NCBI RefSeq assembly: GCF_012932375.1
Contig: NZ_JAAIIG010000002.1
Location: 351,097-415,096, forward strand
Direction: 5' to 3'
Length of the DNA stretch: 64,000 nt
Source of the DNA: Bifidobacterium olomucense
GTDB lineage: Bacteria > Actinomycetota > Actinomycetes > Actinomycetales > Bifidobacteriaceae
Shown: piece by piece, positions 37,439 through 46,558 of the stretch
Layout of the letters: each line of letters begins with the position of its first letter
How positions within the stretch are numbered: position 1 is the stretch's first letter
Made by a program: the position numbers and the translations under genes
The notes under the pieces: generated by a model
Told to the model about the DNA's origin: nothing
The model's input: only the letters and a program-made list of their open reading frames with translations
Database searches by the model: none

Positions 37439-37526
37439 AGACGCCTCTTCAAATCAATGGTTCCCGATTCTTGTATGGCTTCTTATTATCATCAAATGAG
37501 GTGACATGCCCGATATGGGCGCAGTA

Positions 37527-37591
37527 CACAGAACCAGTGCACACAACCAGTGTACGGAACCAACACACAGAACCAATACACAGAACAGCAA
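37527..37591. repeat. Five tandem copies of a 13-bp repeat (CACAGAACCARTR)
   Basis: Units begin at 37527, 37540, 37553, 37566 and 37579, e.g. CACAGAACCAGTG and CACAGAACCAATA, with the third and fifth most diverged. The array lies in the divergent region between hflX and the methyltransferase, 51 bp before the latter's start. Because 13 is not a multiple of three, it is not coding. Confidence 0.85.
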
Positions 37592-37641
37592 CGAAACGGT
37601 TGCGGCGAGTGCGGAAACGCCCCGCGGAAATGGAGTTGATG

Positions 37642-38298
37642 ATGGCAGAGCAGTATTTCTCCGCGGATCCTTCGTCCAAGGACGTCAGGCGCACGCTGCA
37701 CGTTTCGCTGCGTGGCCGTGACACACAGGTTCAGGTGTCCAACGGCGTCTTCTCCGGTTCACGACTGGATTTGGGCACTTCCGTATTGCTCAAGCATGCG
37801 CCGGAGCCGCCGTTGACCGGCGATTTTCTCGATTTGGGCTGTGGCTGGGGTCCGATTGCCTTGACCCTGGCTGCTGAGAGTCCCGAAGCGAACGTATGGG
37901 CGGTGGATGTCAACGAACGCGCCTTGGAACTGACGCACGGCAACGCGCAGTCCAACAACCGTTCGAATATCCATGTCTCGCAGACCGATGAAACGGGCGC
38001 CTGTCTGCCCGCAGCACAGCAGCCGTCGTTTGCCGCCGCCGTGCCTGTCGACACCATGTTCGATGTCATCTGGTCGAATCCGCCGATCCGCATCGGCAAG
38101 GAAGCGTTGCACACCTTGCTGATGACTTGGCTGCCACGCCTCAACAATGATGGCGCCGCCTATCTGGTGGTGCAGAGGAATCTGGGCTCCGATTCGCTGA
38201 TCCCCTGGCTGGACGAGGCGCTGGGAGACGGATTCGCGGTAAGCAAATACGCCAGCTCCAAGGGCTTCCGTATTATTGAAGTCCGTCATGAAATATGA
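37642..38298 (+). CDS. Class I SAM methyltransferase, RsmC-like
   Basis: This is a small methyltransferase of the RsmC/RlmG (MTS) type, 218 aa, which usually methylates guanine N2 in rRNA. The SAM loop is DFLDLGCGWGPIALTLA and the catalytic NPP motif appears as WSNPPIRIGKEALHTLL. The ATG at 37642 (MAEQYFSADPS) was chosen because it follows GGAG and starts the conserved region; frame sequence further upstream runs through a tandem repeat and is not protein-like. Its 3' end overlaps hrpA by 11 bp. Many homologs carry a duplicated N-terminal domain that is absent here. The exact target base cannot be read. Confidence 0.85.
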   Translation: MAEQYFSADPSSKDVRRTLHVSLRGRDTQVQVSNGVFSGSRLDLGTSVLLKHAPEPPLTGDFLDLGCGWGPIALTLAAESPEANVWAVDVNERALELTHGNAQSNNRSNIHVSQTDETGACLPAAQQPSFAAAVPVDTMFDVIWSNPPIRIGKEALHTLLMTWLPRLNNDGAAYLVVQRNLGSDSLIPWLDEALGDGFAVSKYASSKGFRIIEVRHEI

Positions 38299-41200
38299 GT
38301 ATCCCGTTGAACTTCCGGTTTCCGCCGCACACGATGAGATAGCGAACGCGGTCCGGCATTCCCAAGTCGTTATTGTTTCCGGACAGACCGGTTCCGGCAA
38401 GACCACCCAGTTGCCGAAGATCCTGTTGGAACTGGGGCGCGGCACGCACGGCCGGCAGATCGTGCACACCCAGCCACGTCGTATCGCCGCGCGTACCGTG
38501 GCCGAACGCATCGCCGCTGAAATGGACGTGCCGCTCGGCGCGGAAGTGGGCTATCAGGTGCGATTCACCGACGAGAGCTCCCCCAACACTCGTCTGCGCG
38601 TGGTTACCGACGGTATTCTTCTGGCTCAGATTCAACGCGATCCGAATCTGAGCCAGTACGATACGATCATCATCGATGAGGCGCACGAGCGCAGCCTGAA
38701 CATCGACTTCCTGCTCGGCTATCTCACCGCGCTGCTGCCCCGCAGACGCGATCTGAAGCTGGTAATCACCTCCGCAACCATCGATTCGGTGAAATTCCAA
38801 GAGCATTTCGAGCATGCGCTGCACGAGAAGGTGCCGGTTATCGAGGTCTCCGGTCGCACATTCCCGGTGCAGGTGGTGTATGAGCCGCTGGGGACCGCTC
38901 CGGCGCTGATGCGCGAGGTGCCCGGCTTCGCTGTGGGCGCGCGCCCCGGTGACGCCGATTACGATGAGCTGGCGTCCGCGGTCGCGCAGTCCGAAGACCG
39001 CCCGCATTCGGGCAATGGACGCAGCAACGCCGGATATGCCGAAGACGCCATTACGGATATGCCCACCGCCGTGGCTCGTGCCTGCGCCGAACTGGTGATT
39101 CATTCCTCGCACGAACGTGGAGCCCGCGACATTTTGGTCTTCGCTTCCGGCGAGCGCGACATCCACGAATTCGAGGCGGCATTGCGGCACCATTACGGGC
39201 CGCGCGTGGAGGATATGCGCCGCCCGGATGCCATCGAGATCATGCCGCTGTTCGCCAGACTTTCGGCGTCCGACCAGCACAAGGTGTTCGAGCCGCATAC
39301 GCATCAGCGCATCGTCATCGCCACGAACGTGGCCGAAACCTCGCTGACCGTGCCCGGCATTCGCTACGTGGTCGATCCGGGCACCGCCCGTATCTCCCGA
39401 TATTCGAAGACCGCCAAGGTGCAGCGGCTTCCTATCGAACCGATCAGTCAGGCCAGCGCCGATCAGCGAAGCGGCCGATGCGGCCGTGTGGCGGACGGTA
39501 TTGCGATTCGCTTGTATTCGCGCGAGGACTACGAAACTCGTCCGCGCTTCACCGAACCGGAGATTCTGCGTACCTCGCTGGGCGCTGTGGTGTTGCATAT
39601 GCTTTCGGTGGGCGTGGCCCGTACCGCCGAAGACGTCACCAGTTTCGGCTTCATCGATCCGCCGGATATGAAAGCCGTATCGGATGGTTTCAACGAGCTC
39701 ACCGAGCTCAAGGCCATCGGACGCAAGCATGGCGAGGTGACGCTGACGCATATCGGCCGCCAGCTGGCGCGCATCCCCATCGATGTGCGTCTCGGTCGCA
39801 TGGTTATCGAAGCGGCCCGCATCGGTTCGCCGAATACGTTGGCCGCCGTGCTGGTCATCGTCTCCTTCTTGAGCCTTCAGGATCCGCGGGAGCGTCCGGA
39901 TGACAAGCGTGAGGACGCGGACCGTATTCATAATCGGTACGCGGATGAGACCAGTGATTTTCTCACGGCGTTGAACATCTGGGATCGTGTATTCCAAGCG
40001 GATGGCAATCCCAGCAACAACGCATTGCGCCGTATCTGCAAGACCGAATATTTCAGCTGGCTGCGTATGCGTCAGTGGAAGGATCTGGTCTCTCAGTTGA
40101 CGCAGATGTGCCACGAGCTGAAGTTCAAGGTCGGCGAGCCGTTGCCGTCCTCCCGCCCTGGTCTGCAGATCCGCCAGCTTCCGTTGAATCAGCAAGCCGC
40201 TCATTCGTTATGCTGTTCGTGGGATGCGGACGGTATCCACAAATCAATGCTTGCCGGTCTGCTGTCGATGATGGGCATGCAGGTGATTCGCGAACCGAAG
40301 GCCTCCGATTTCGCCGGACTTACCGGGGCTGCTCGCGCTCGCGCGATGAAACGCGCGCAGAAACAGTCGAAGAACGAGTATCAGGGTGCCCGAGGCACTC
40401 GTTTCGCGCTGTTCCCGGCCTCGGCAGTGGCCAAGAAAACACCCGCTTGGGTGATGAGCACGGAATTGGTGGAGACTTCGCGACTGTGGGCCCGTTATTC
40501 GGCGGCCATTGATCCGGCGTGGGCCGAACCTTTGGCCGGTCAGCTGACACGCACCACGTATGCGGAGCCGCATTGGTCCGCTTCCCGTGGCTCTGCGGTG
40601 GCTACGGCCCGTGTCCTGCTGTATGGTCTGCCGATCGTGCAGGACCGCGCGGTGCAGTGGGGACGAATCAATCCGCCTGAGGCGCGTGATTTCCTGATCC
40701 GTCAGGGTCTGGTGGACGGCGATATCCAGCAGCGGTTCAGTTACGACGAGTTCGTCAACGGCAACCGCGACATTCTTGAAGATGCCGCCGATGACGCCAG
40801 CCGCACCCGTCAGCTGGCGGACACCGTGTCTGACGAGGATCTGTTCGACTTCTATAACGCGGTCATTCCCGCAGATGTGACGTCCGTCGCCGATCTGGCC
40901 AAATGGTGGAAGCGTGAGCATGATGAACATCCGAATCTGCTGACCTTCGACCCCGCCAAAGTGGAGCGTTTGGCGTCCAGCGAGTCGGTGAGCTTGGATG
41001 ACTATCCCGATCACTGGCATACGCTCGGATCGGACGGTCAGCCTATCGATCTGCGATTGAGCTACGTCTACGATCCGGCCGATCCGACCGACGGCGTGAC
41101 GGTGCATGTGCCGTTGAAAGCGCTTTCACGTATCAGCCCGGAACAGTTTACCTGGAATGTGCCTGGTCTGCTGGATGAACTGATTCTGGCGATGATCAAA

Positions 41201-42433
41201 GCGCTGCCCAAGCAGTTGCGTGTGCAATTCGTGCCGGCCCCGGATGCCGCCAAGAAGATTCGCAACTGGATCGACGAACAGTATCCCGATCTTCCCGGCT
41301 CCGGCTCTCAGCAGAAGCCGAATCTGCCGCCAGTTGGGCCAGAGGGTGCGGATACCGCGCTCTGGCCTGATCTGGCGCATGTGTTCACGCGGGCGGCCAT
41401 CGCCACCGTGGGCGCGCAGATTCATCCTGAAGTTTTGGGACCGGAACTGGTCGAACGACTCTCCCCCTATCTCAGGGTCACGTTCGCAGTGGAGCAGCAA
41501 TTGCCGCCCAGCCGCAATCAGCGAGGTCGCAGACATGCGCGCGGCCCGGTCAAGGTATTGGGCACATCCAAGGATCTCAAGGCCCTGCAGCGCAAATTCG
41601 CCGAACAGGCGGAGGCCTCCGCACGTCAGATGGTCAAGAAGCAGGCCGAACAGGCCGGTGAACAAGGCAAGCTGGTGCAACGCGCCAACCTGCTGCATAA
41701 GGCCGGCGCCACCACCGAGTCACGTGCCGTCATGTTGTGGCGCGGCGCACTGGATGCGCTGCGTCTGCCATCCGAACGCGTCTCTTCACGTTGGTTGGGC
41801 ACCGAGGCGCTGATGTTGGCCTCGGCACCGTACAAGTCCACTGCCGACTTGGTCGAAGACCTGCAGCTGGCCGCCGTCAAACGTCTGCTGCCCAAGGTGG
41901 ACACCCTTGCGAATGACGAAGCCTTGGCGAACGCCGTACTTGATGTACAGGAAGTGTATGAGGATACCGTTTATCAGGTGGCTCGTGACGTTATCGCCAT
42001 CCTCAAGTCGTACGCAGAAGTAGACAAAGCCACGTCCGGCAAAGCTGATCTGCCGATGCTTTCCGTACTCCAGTCGATTCGCGATCACATCGCCACACTG
42101 GTCTACCCCGGATTCGTAGGCCGCACTCCCCCGGATGCGCTTACCTCGATCAGTCGATATCTCAAGGCTGATTGGAGCCGACTGAGCAAGGCGAAAACCG
42201 ACAAGAACCGTGACGTCAAGTGGGCCTGGCAGGCCGACGAAGCGAAACAGCTGGTAGATAAGGCCGTGGCGCATGCCAAGGCCGAACCGGCCGGCCCCAA
42301 GCATGAGACGCTGATGCAACAGGCCGAACAGGCCCGATGGATGCTTGAGGAGTTTTATGTGAGCCTGTGGGCGCAGGAGCTTGGCACCAAGGGGCCGGCG
42401 TCCTTAAACCGCATCAAAAAGGTTCTGGCATAA
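38288..42433 (+). CDS. hrpA: DEAH-box ATP-dependent RNA helicase HrpA
   Basis: HrpA is a large DEAH/RHA helicase, recently linked to resolving collided ribosomes in other bacteria. The 1381-aa protein has Walker A SGQTGSGKTTQLPK, the DEAH box IIDEAHERSLN, SAT motif (VITSATID), and motif VI QRSGRCGRVADG. These are followed by the helicase-associated region, OB-fold and the long C-terminal DUF3418 region typical of the family. The ATG at 38288 (MKYEYPVEL) overlaps the end of the methyltransferase gene, so the pair is translationally coupled. Length is typical for the family (about 1300). Confidence 0.95.
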   Translation: MKYEYPVELPVSAAHDEIANAVRHSQVVIVSGQTGSGKTTQLPKILLELGRGTHGRQIVHTQPRRIAARTVAERIAAEMDVPLGAEVGYQVRFTDESSPNTRLRVVTDGILLAQIQRDPNLSQYDTIIIDEAHERSLNIDFLLGYLTALLPRRRDLKLVITSATIDSVKFQEHFEHALHEKVPVIEVSGRTFPVQVVYEPLGTAPALMREVPGFAVGARPGDADYDELASAVAQSEDRPHSGNGRSNAGYAEDAITDMPTAVARACAELVIHSSHERGARDILVFASGERDIHEFEAALRHHYGPRVEDMRRPDAIEIMPLFARLSASDQHKVFEPHTHQRIVIATNVAETSLTVPGIRYVVDPGTARISRYSKTAKVQRLPIEPISQASADQRSGRCGRVADGIAIRLYSREDYETRPRFTEPEILRTSLGAVVLHMLSVGVARTAEDVTSFGFIDPPDMKAVSDGFNELTELKAIGRKHGEVTLTHIGRQLARIPIDVRLGRMVIEAARIGSPNTLAAVLVIVSFLSLQDPRERPDDKREDADRIHNRYADETSDFLTALNIWDRVFQADGNPSNNALRRICKTEYFSWLRMRQWKDLVSQLTQMCHELKFKVGEPLPSSRPGLQIRQLPLNQQAAHSLCCSWDADGIHKSMLAGLLSMMGMQVIREPKASDFAGLTGAARARAMKRAQKQSKNEYQGARGTRFALFPASAVAKKTPAWVMSTELVETSRLWARYSAAIDPAWAEPLAGQLTRTTYAEPHWSASRGSAVATARVLLYGLPIVQDRAVQWGRINPPEARDFLIRQGLVDGDIQQRFSYDEFVNGNRDILEDAADDASRTRQLADTVSDEDLFDFYNAVIPADVTSVADLAKWWKREHDEHPNLLTFDPAKVERLASSESVSLDDYPDHWHTLGSDGQPIDLRLSYVYDPADPTDGVTVHVPLKALSRISPEQFTWNVPGLLDELILAMIKALPKQLRVQFVPAPDAAKKIRNWIDEQYPDLPGSGSQQKPNLPPVGPEGADTALWPDLAHVFTRAAIATVGAQIHPEVLGPELVERLSPYLRVTFAVEQQLPPSRNQRGRRHARGPVKVLGTSKDLKALQRKFAEQAEASARQMVKKQAEQAGEQGKLVQRANLLHKAGATTESRAVMLWRGALDALRLPSERVSSRWLGTEALMLASAPYKSTADLVEDLQLAAVKRLLPKVDTLANDEALANAVLDVQEVYEDTVYQVARDVIAILKSYAEVDKATSGKADLPMLSVLQSIRDHIATLVYPGFVGRTPPDALTSISRYLKADWSRLSKAKTDKNRDVKWAWQADEAKQLVDKAVAHAKAEPAGPKHETLMQQAEQARWMLEEFYVSLWAQELGTKGPASLNRIKKVLA

Positions 42434-42467
42434 GGTTTCCACTGATACATAACTAAGCAATCTCTCC

Positions 42468-43445
42468 ATGGCACAGACGAAACAGCGGAAGACGCGACGG
42501 AAAGCGCCACATAAAACACCACAGAAGGCACAGCGGAGAAAATCACGTAGATCCTCACGCGCAGCCACGCGTCATCTGTCGTTGGCGAAACGGTGGCGTC
42601 GTGCATCATTATGGCGACGAATCAAAATCGTACTGGCTACGGTGGTGGCACTGGTCTGCATTGTGGCGCTGGTAACGGGAACCGTATGGTTTGTCGGATG
42701 GCGGCATTCGGTGCAGGCGGCCGAGGCTCGTCAGCTGCAGCTTGCGCAGGACTATGGTTTCGACCCGGGCAACATCATCTCCGACGGCCAGTTCTTCAAC
42801 GGCAATGCGATGAGCGAATCAGAAGTGCAATCGTTCCTTGACGAGCAGGGTGCGGCATGCACCGACACGAGCTGCTTGAAATCGAAAACCTTTGACACCA
42901 CCGATCAGCCGGCCGATGAATACTGCAATGCCTATGAGGGCAAGAAGGGTGAGCGGGCGGCCGCCATCATCGTCAAATCGGCCAGAGCATGCGGCATCAG
43001 TCCCAAAGTGTTGCTCACCGTAATGCAGAAGGAGCAGCATCTGGTCACAGCCACCAACGTCACCGATTTTCAATATCAGGCGGCGATGGGGCTGAGCTGT
43101 CCGGATACCGCCAACTGTGATCCGAAATACGCCGGTTTCTTCCGCCAAGTGTATGGAGCCGCGCAACGGTATCAATATTATGTGGCCCACGAAAGCCAGT
43201 ACGGATATCAGGCAAAGACGTTGAATTACGTGCAGTATCATCCGAATGCGGCTTGCGGCGGCACCGAGGTGTACATCGAGAACAAAGCCACCGCATTGCT
43301 GTACATCTATACGCCCTACCAGCCGAATACTGCGGCGCTGGCCGCCGGCAACGGCGAAGGCGATTCCTGTTCCAGCTACGGCAACCGTAATTTCTCACTG
43401 ATCTATACCAGCTGGTTCGGTACAGCTCGCTCGTCGGGCAACTGA
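42468..43445 (+). CDS. Membrane-anchored cysteine-rich secreted protein, possibly lysozyme-like fold
   Basis: The function is not established. The 325-aa product starts with a highly basic tail (about 50 residues, K/R-rich), then one membrane span (IVLATVVALVCIVALVTGTVW, about 54-74) and an extracytoplasmic domain with eight cysteines, mostly close pairs (CTDTSC, CPDTANC). The segment GISPKVLLTVMQKEQHLVT (about 176-194) resembles the helix that carries the catalytic glutamate in lytic transglycosylase/lysozyme folds (xxSPxLLLAxxxxES); E189 would be the candidate. Homologs in bifidobacteria are often labelled haemagglutinin-like. It follows hrpA after 34 bp and ends at a two-way terminator. 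Confidence 0.7.
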   Translation: MAQTKQRKTRRKAPHKTPQKAQRRKSRRSSRAATRHLSLAKRWRRASLWRRIKIVLATVVALVCIVALVTGTVWFVGWRHSVQAAEARQLQLAQDYGFDPGNIISDGQFFNGNAMSESEVQSFLDEQGAACTDTSCLKSKTFDTTDQPADEYCNAYEGKKGERAAAIIVKSARACGISPKVLLTVMQKEQHLVTATNVTDFQYQAAMGLSCPDTANCDPKYAGFFRQVYGAAQRYQYYVAHESQYGYQAKTLNYVQYHPNAACGGTEVYIENKATALLYIYTPYQPNTAALAAGNGEGDSCSSYGNRNFSLIYTSWFGTARSSGN

Positions 43446-43486
43446 ACACGCGTCAGCATGCCGATGCATCAGCCGCGCCGCATATG

Positions 43487-43526
43487 ACTTGACCGTACCG
43501 GCAGGGATAAACCGGTACGGTCAAGT
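43487..43526. terminator. Bidirectional terminator between convergent genes
   Basis: ACTTGACCGTACCGG and its perfect complement (43512-43526) form a 15-bp stem with a 10-nt loop. It lies between the 3' ends of the secreted-protein gene and the GH31 gene. T-runs are weak on both sides. Confidence 0.8.
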
Positions 43527-43574
43527 GTTATCAATCAGACCGCGTGGCTGATGCAGCGACCTGAAAGTCAGTGT

Positions 43575-45647
43575 TTACAGTGCTCCCGCCAGACCGTGGT
43601 CGTGTCCGTTGCGGGCGAACACCGGCACCGAGTCGAGCGGTGCATTCGCCGTGATCGTCTGGCCGGCGGCGTATACGGTGCCGTCGCGCAGATCTGTCCA
43701 GCTCGTCTCGCCGTCGCCGGGCAGGTACACTTCGCGGGAGCGTGCGCCTTCCTCGACCACAGGAGCGACCAGCAGATCCGCTCCGAGCATGTATTCGTCG
43801 GCGATATCCGCGGCGGCGGCATCGTTCGGGAATTCGAAGAACAGGCCGCGAATCAGCGGATGTCCGCTCTCGTGGGCTTCGGCGAACAGCTCACGCATGT
43901 AGTCGCGCAGACGTTCACGCACGTTGATGAACTTGACCATGATGCGTTCGATGTCCTCGCCGTAGCTCCACGGTTCGTTGTCCGCGCCGGAGGGAGAACG
44001 ATGCTCACCGGAGGCGTTCGTGATGGTCTCCTTCATCGTGCCGTCCGGCTGGAGGGCCGAACGATCGCCGTGGTTGCGCATCACCGGGGAGAAGCAGGAG
44101 AACTGGCACCAGCGAGCCAGCAGTTCCTTGAACGAATCGCTGTTGATGTCGCCGTCATGGAAGCCGCCCATATCGGTGGTGAACCACGGGATGCCGGCCA
44201 TGCCCATGTGGATGCCACAGGTGATCTGCGCCTTCAGATCGGCGAAAGTGGAGCCGACATCACCGCTCCAGACCAGAGCGCCGTAGCGCTGGGAGCCTGC
44301 CCAAGCGCAACGGGTCAGGTTGACGATCTCGTCCGTACGCCCGTATGCCGCCTGTCCTTCATAGAAGCCGCGGTTGTATTCGCGCGGATAGACATTCGCC
44401 ACCTGCTGGTTGGGGCCGGCATAGTAACGATAGTTCTCGAAATCGTAGGTGCCGTATTCAGGCTCGGCCTCGTCCAGCCAGAATGCGTCAATGCCCAGGT
44501 CGGCGTAGTTGGCGCGGCACTTGCTCCACACATAGTCGCGGGCTGCCGGGTTGGTGGCATCGAAGAACTGGCTGGGGCCTTCGAACATCATGCCGATGTC
44601 CTGTCCACGATCGGCGCGCACCAGCAGATTGTTCGCCTTCATCTCGGCGTAGTTCTCCGAAGCAATGGCGACCTGCGGCCACACGGAGGCCATGACCTTG
44701 ACGCCCATCTCGTGCAGTTCGTCGCACATGGCCTTCGGATCGGGCCAGAATTCCTTCTCGAAACGGAAGTCGCCCATGTACGGCCAGTGGAAGAAGTCAA
44801 TGACGATGAGGTCCAGCGGGATGTTGCGCTGCTTGAAGCCGCGTGCCACTTCAAGCAGCTGCTCCTGATTCCAGTAGCGCAGCTTGCATTGCCAGAAGCC
44901 CAAGCCCCATTCGGGCATCACCGGCGCATGACCGGTGGCGTCCGCGTAGTGTTCCATGATCACGGCCGGCGTGGAGCCCACGGTGATCCAGTAGTCGATC
45001 TGCCTGGTGGCATCAGCCTTCCATTCGGTGCGGTTCTTGCCGAAGGTCACCGAGCCGACAGCCGGATTGTTCCACAGGAAGCCGTAGCCGGCTGAAGAGA
45101 CGACGAACGGTACGGATGCTTGGGAGTTGCGATGGGCGAGTTCCAGCGTGCATCCCTTCAGGTCCATAACGTTCTGCTGGTATTCGCCCATACCGTACAG
45201 TCGTTCATCTGTCGGCGCCTCGAACGACACCGTCACGGCGTGATCGCCGCCGATGATCGGCTTGAACCGGCGGGCATGCAAGTCCAGCGAACCACCGCGC
45301 GCCGATTCACGGAACAGCGGCGTGCCATCCGCCTTGAAGAAGCTCAGCTCGCAACGGGGCTCCTCATAGCCTGCACCACCGTAGACATCGTAAGAGGCCT
45401 CGGCCTTGACCACGATACCTCCATTGCGCAGCTCGGCGGTGGAGTGCTCCTCATCGATATTCACCGATACGGCATCGGGGTCCTGCTTCGGGTTATCCAG
45501 CAGCGCCCATTCGGGATTCTCCACCTCGTGCATTTGCGCCGAGCGAACGCGGATGGAATCGTCGCCCCACGGTTCGATGCGCAGGTATTCGCCGTCGCCG
45601 GTCCAGGTCAGGGCGTGGCCATCGGTGTGGAAGGTAAGCAGTGTCAT
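43575..45647 (-). CDS. Glycoside hydrolase family 31 (alpha-glucosidase/alpha-xylosidase type)
   Basis: This retaining alpha-glycosidase, 690 aa, has no signal peptide and so acts in the cytoplasm on imported oligosaccharide. An N-terminal beta-sandwich precedes the barrel. The nucleophile is likely the Asp of AFWLDEAEPE (about residue 390) and the acid/base the Asp of WSGDVGSTF (about 460); the WLDxxEPE form occurs in several GH31 alpha-glucosidases and alpha-xylosidases. It is the last gene of the operon with two permeases and a binding lipoprotein, under a LacI regulator. The ATG follows AAAGGAG. Substrate is not determinable here. Confidence 0.92.
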   Translation of the reverse strand: MTLLTFHTDGHALTWTGDGEYLRIEPWGDDSIRVRSAQMHEVENPEWALLDNPKQDPDAVSVNIDEEHSTAELRNGGIVVKAEASYDVYGGAGYEEPRCELSFFKADGTPLFRESARGGSLDLHARRFKPIIGGDHAVTVSFEAPTDERLYGMGEYQQNVMDLKGCTLELAHRNSQASVPFVVSSAGYGFLWNNPAVGSVTFGKNRTEWKADATRQIDYWITVGSTPAVIMEHYADATGHAPVMPEWGLGFWQCKLRYWNQEQLLEVARGFKQRNIPLDLIVIDFFHWPYMGDFRFEKEFWPDPKAMCDELHEMGVKVMASVWPQVAIASENYAEMKANNLLVRADRGQDIGMMFEGPSQFFDATNPAARDYVWSKCRANYADLGIDAFWLDEAEPEYGTYDFENYRYYAGPNQQVANVYPREYNRGFYEGQAAYGRTDEIVNLTRCAWAGSQRYGALVWSGDVGSTFADLKAQITCGIHMGMAGIPWFTTDMGGFHDGDINSDSFKELLARWCQFSCFSPVMRNHGDRSALQPDGTMKETITNASGEHRSPSGADNEPWSYGEDIERIMVKFINVRERLRDYMRELFAEAHESGHPLIRGLFFEFPNDAAAADIADEYMLGADLLVAPVVEEGARSREVYLPGDGETSWTDLRDGTVYAAGQTITANAPLDSVPVFARNGHDHGLAGAL

Positions 45648-45737
45648 GGTAAGTCTCCTTTGACGTTATCGCTATGGTGACGTTGTCGTGTTGTCTATAT
45701 GGATGCGAGCCTCAAATTCAGCTCGCATCCCATGTCA

Positions 45738-46553
45738 TCAATCCTTGATGGCACCGGCGGTCACACCGGCAGCCACATATTTCTGAGCCACGATGAGCAG
45801 CAGTGCAGTAGGCACCGAAGCCAGCACGGCCGTGGCCATCATCGGACCCCATTCCTGATTCTGCGATCCGATGAAGTCGTAGATGCCCATCGTGATCGGG
45901 CGCATCTTGCCACCGCCGGAATCCAGCGTGGAAGCAAACATGAAGTCGCTCCATGCCCACAGGAAGCTGAACAGCGAGGTGGTGACGATGGTGTTGCGGC
46001 TCAGCGGAATCACAATTCGAGTGAATACGGTCCACTGGGATGCGCCGTCGATCTGTGCGGCTTCGATCAGCGAGCGTGGCATGCCGGTCATGAATCCGGT
46101 CAACAACATCACCGCGAACGGCACTGCGATGGTCGAGTCGGCGACGATCAGACCAGGCAAGGTGTCCAGCAGATTCAGATCACTGAAGATCTGGTAGAAG
46201 CCGAGTGCCATGACCACGGCGGGAATCATCTGGGCTACGATCAGCAGGAAGTTGAGGGTTTTACGCCCCTTGATATGCAGGATGGCCAGTGCATACGAGG
46301 AAGGAAGGGCGATAAGCAGGGTCACGATCACACAGCCGAGCGCGATGATCAGTGACGTACCGAGGTATGGCAGCTGCGAGTTGAACGCGGCGGCGTAATT
46401 GTCCAGCGTGAAGTCCATCGGGACAAGGTCGCCGGAGCGGATGGAGCGACGCTGGGTGAAGGAGATATTGATCATCCAGTAGACAGGGAAGAGCATGATC
46501 AGCGTCAGCACGATGCCGATTGCGGTTTTCCACCAAGTTGAACGATGCTGCAT
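45738..46553 (-). CDS. Carbohydrate ABC transporter permease (MalG type), GH31 operon
   Basis: CUT1 membrane subunit of about 271 aa with six spans, starting at MQHRSTWWKTAIG. The EAA loop reads MPRSLIEAAQIDGASQW. The start at 46553 is preceded by GAGAGG and lies 5 bp after the upstream permease stop, which rules out the longer in-frame start at 46589. No ATPase is encoded nearby. Confidence 0.93.
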   Translation of the reverse strand: MQHRSTWWKTAIGIVLTLIMLFPVYWMINISFTQRRSIRSGDLVPMDFTLDNYAAAFNSQLPYLGTSLIIALGCVIVTLLIALPSSYALAILHIKGRKTLNFLLIVAQMIPAVVMALGFYQIFSDLNLLDTLPGLIVADSTIAVPFAVMLLTGFMTGMPRSLIEAAQIDGASQWTVFTRIVIPLSRNTIVTTSLFSFLWAWSDFMFASTLDSGGGKMRPITMGIYDFIGSQNQEWGPMMATAVLASVPTALLLIVAQKYVAAGVTAGAIKD

Positions 46554-46558
46554 GTCGA

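Noticed and set aside
38273..40204. Minus-strand open frame of 643 codons across hrpA
   Set aside because: Antisense shadow of the helicase domain; no ribosome site and no recognisable motif.
43551..45095. Plus-strand open frame of 514 codons across the GH31 gene
   Set aside because: Antisense of a gene with intact catalytic motifs; not protein-like.
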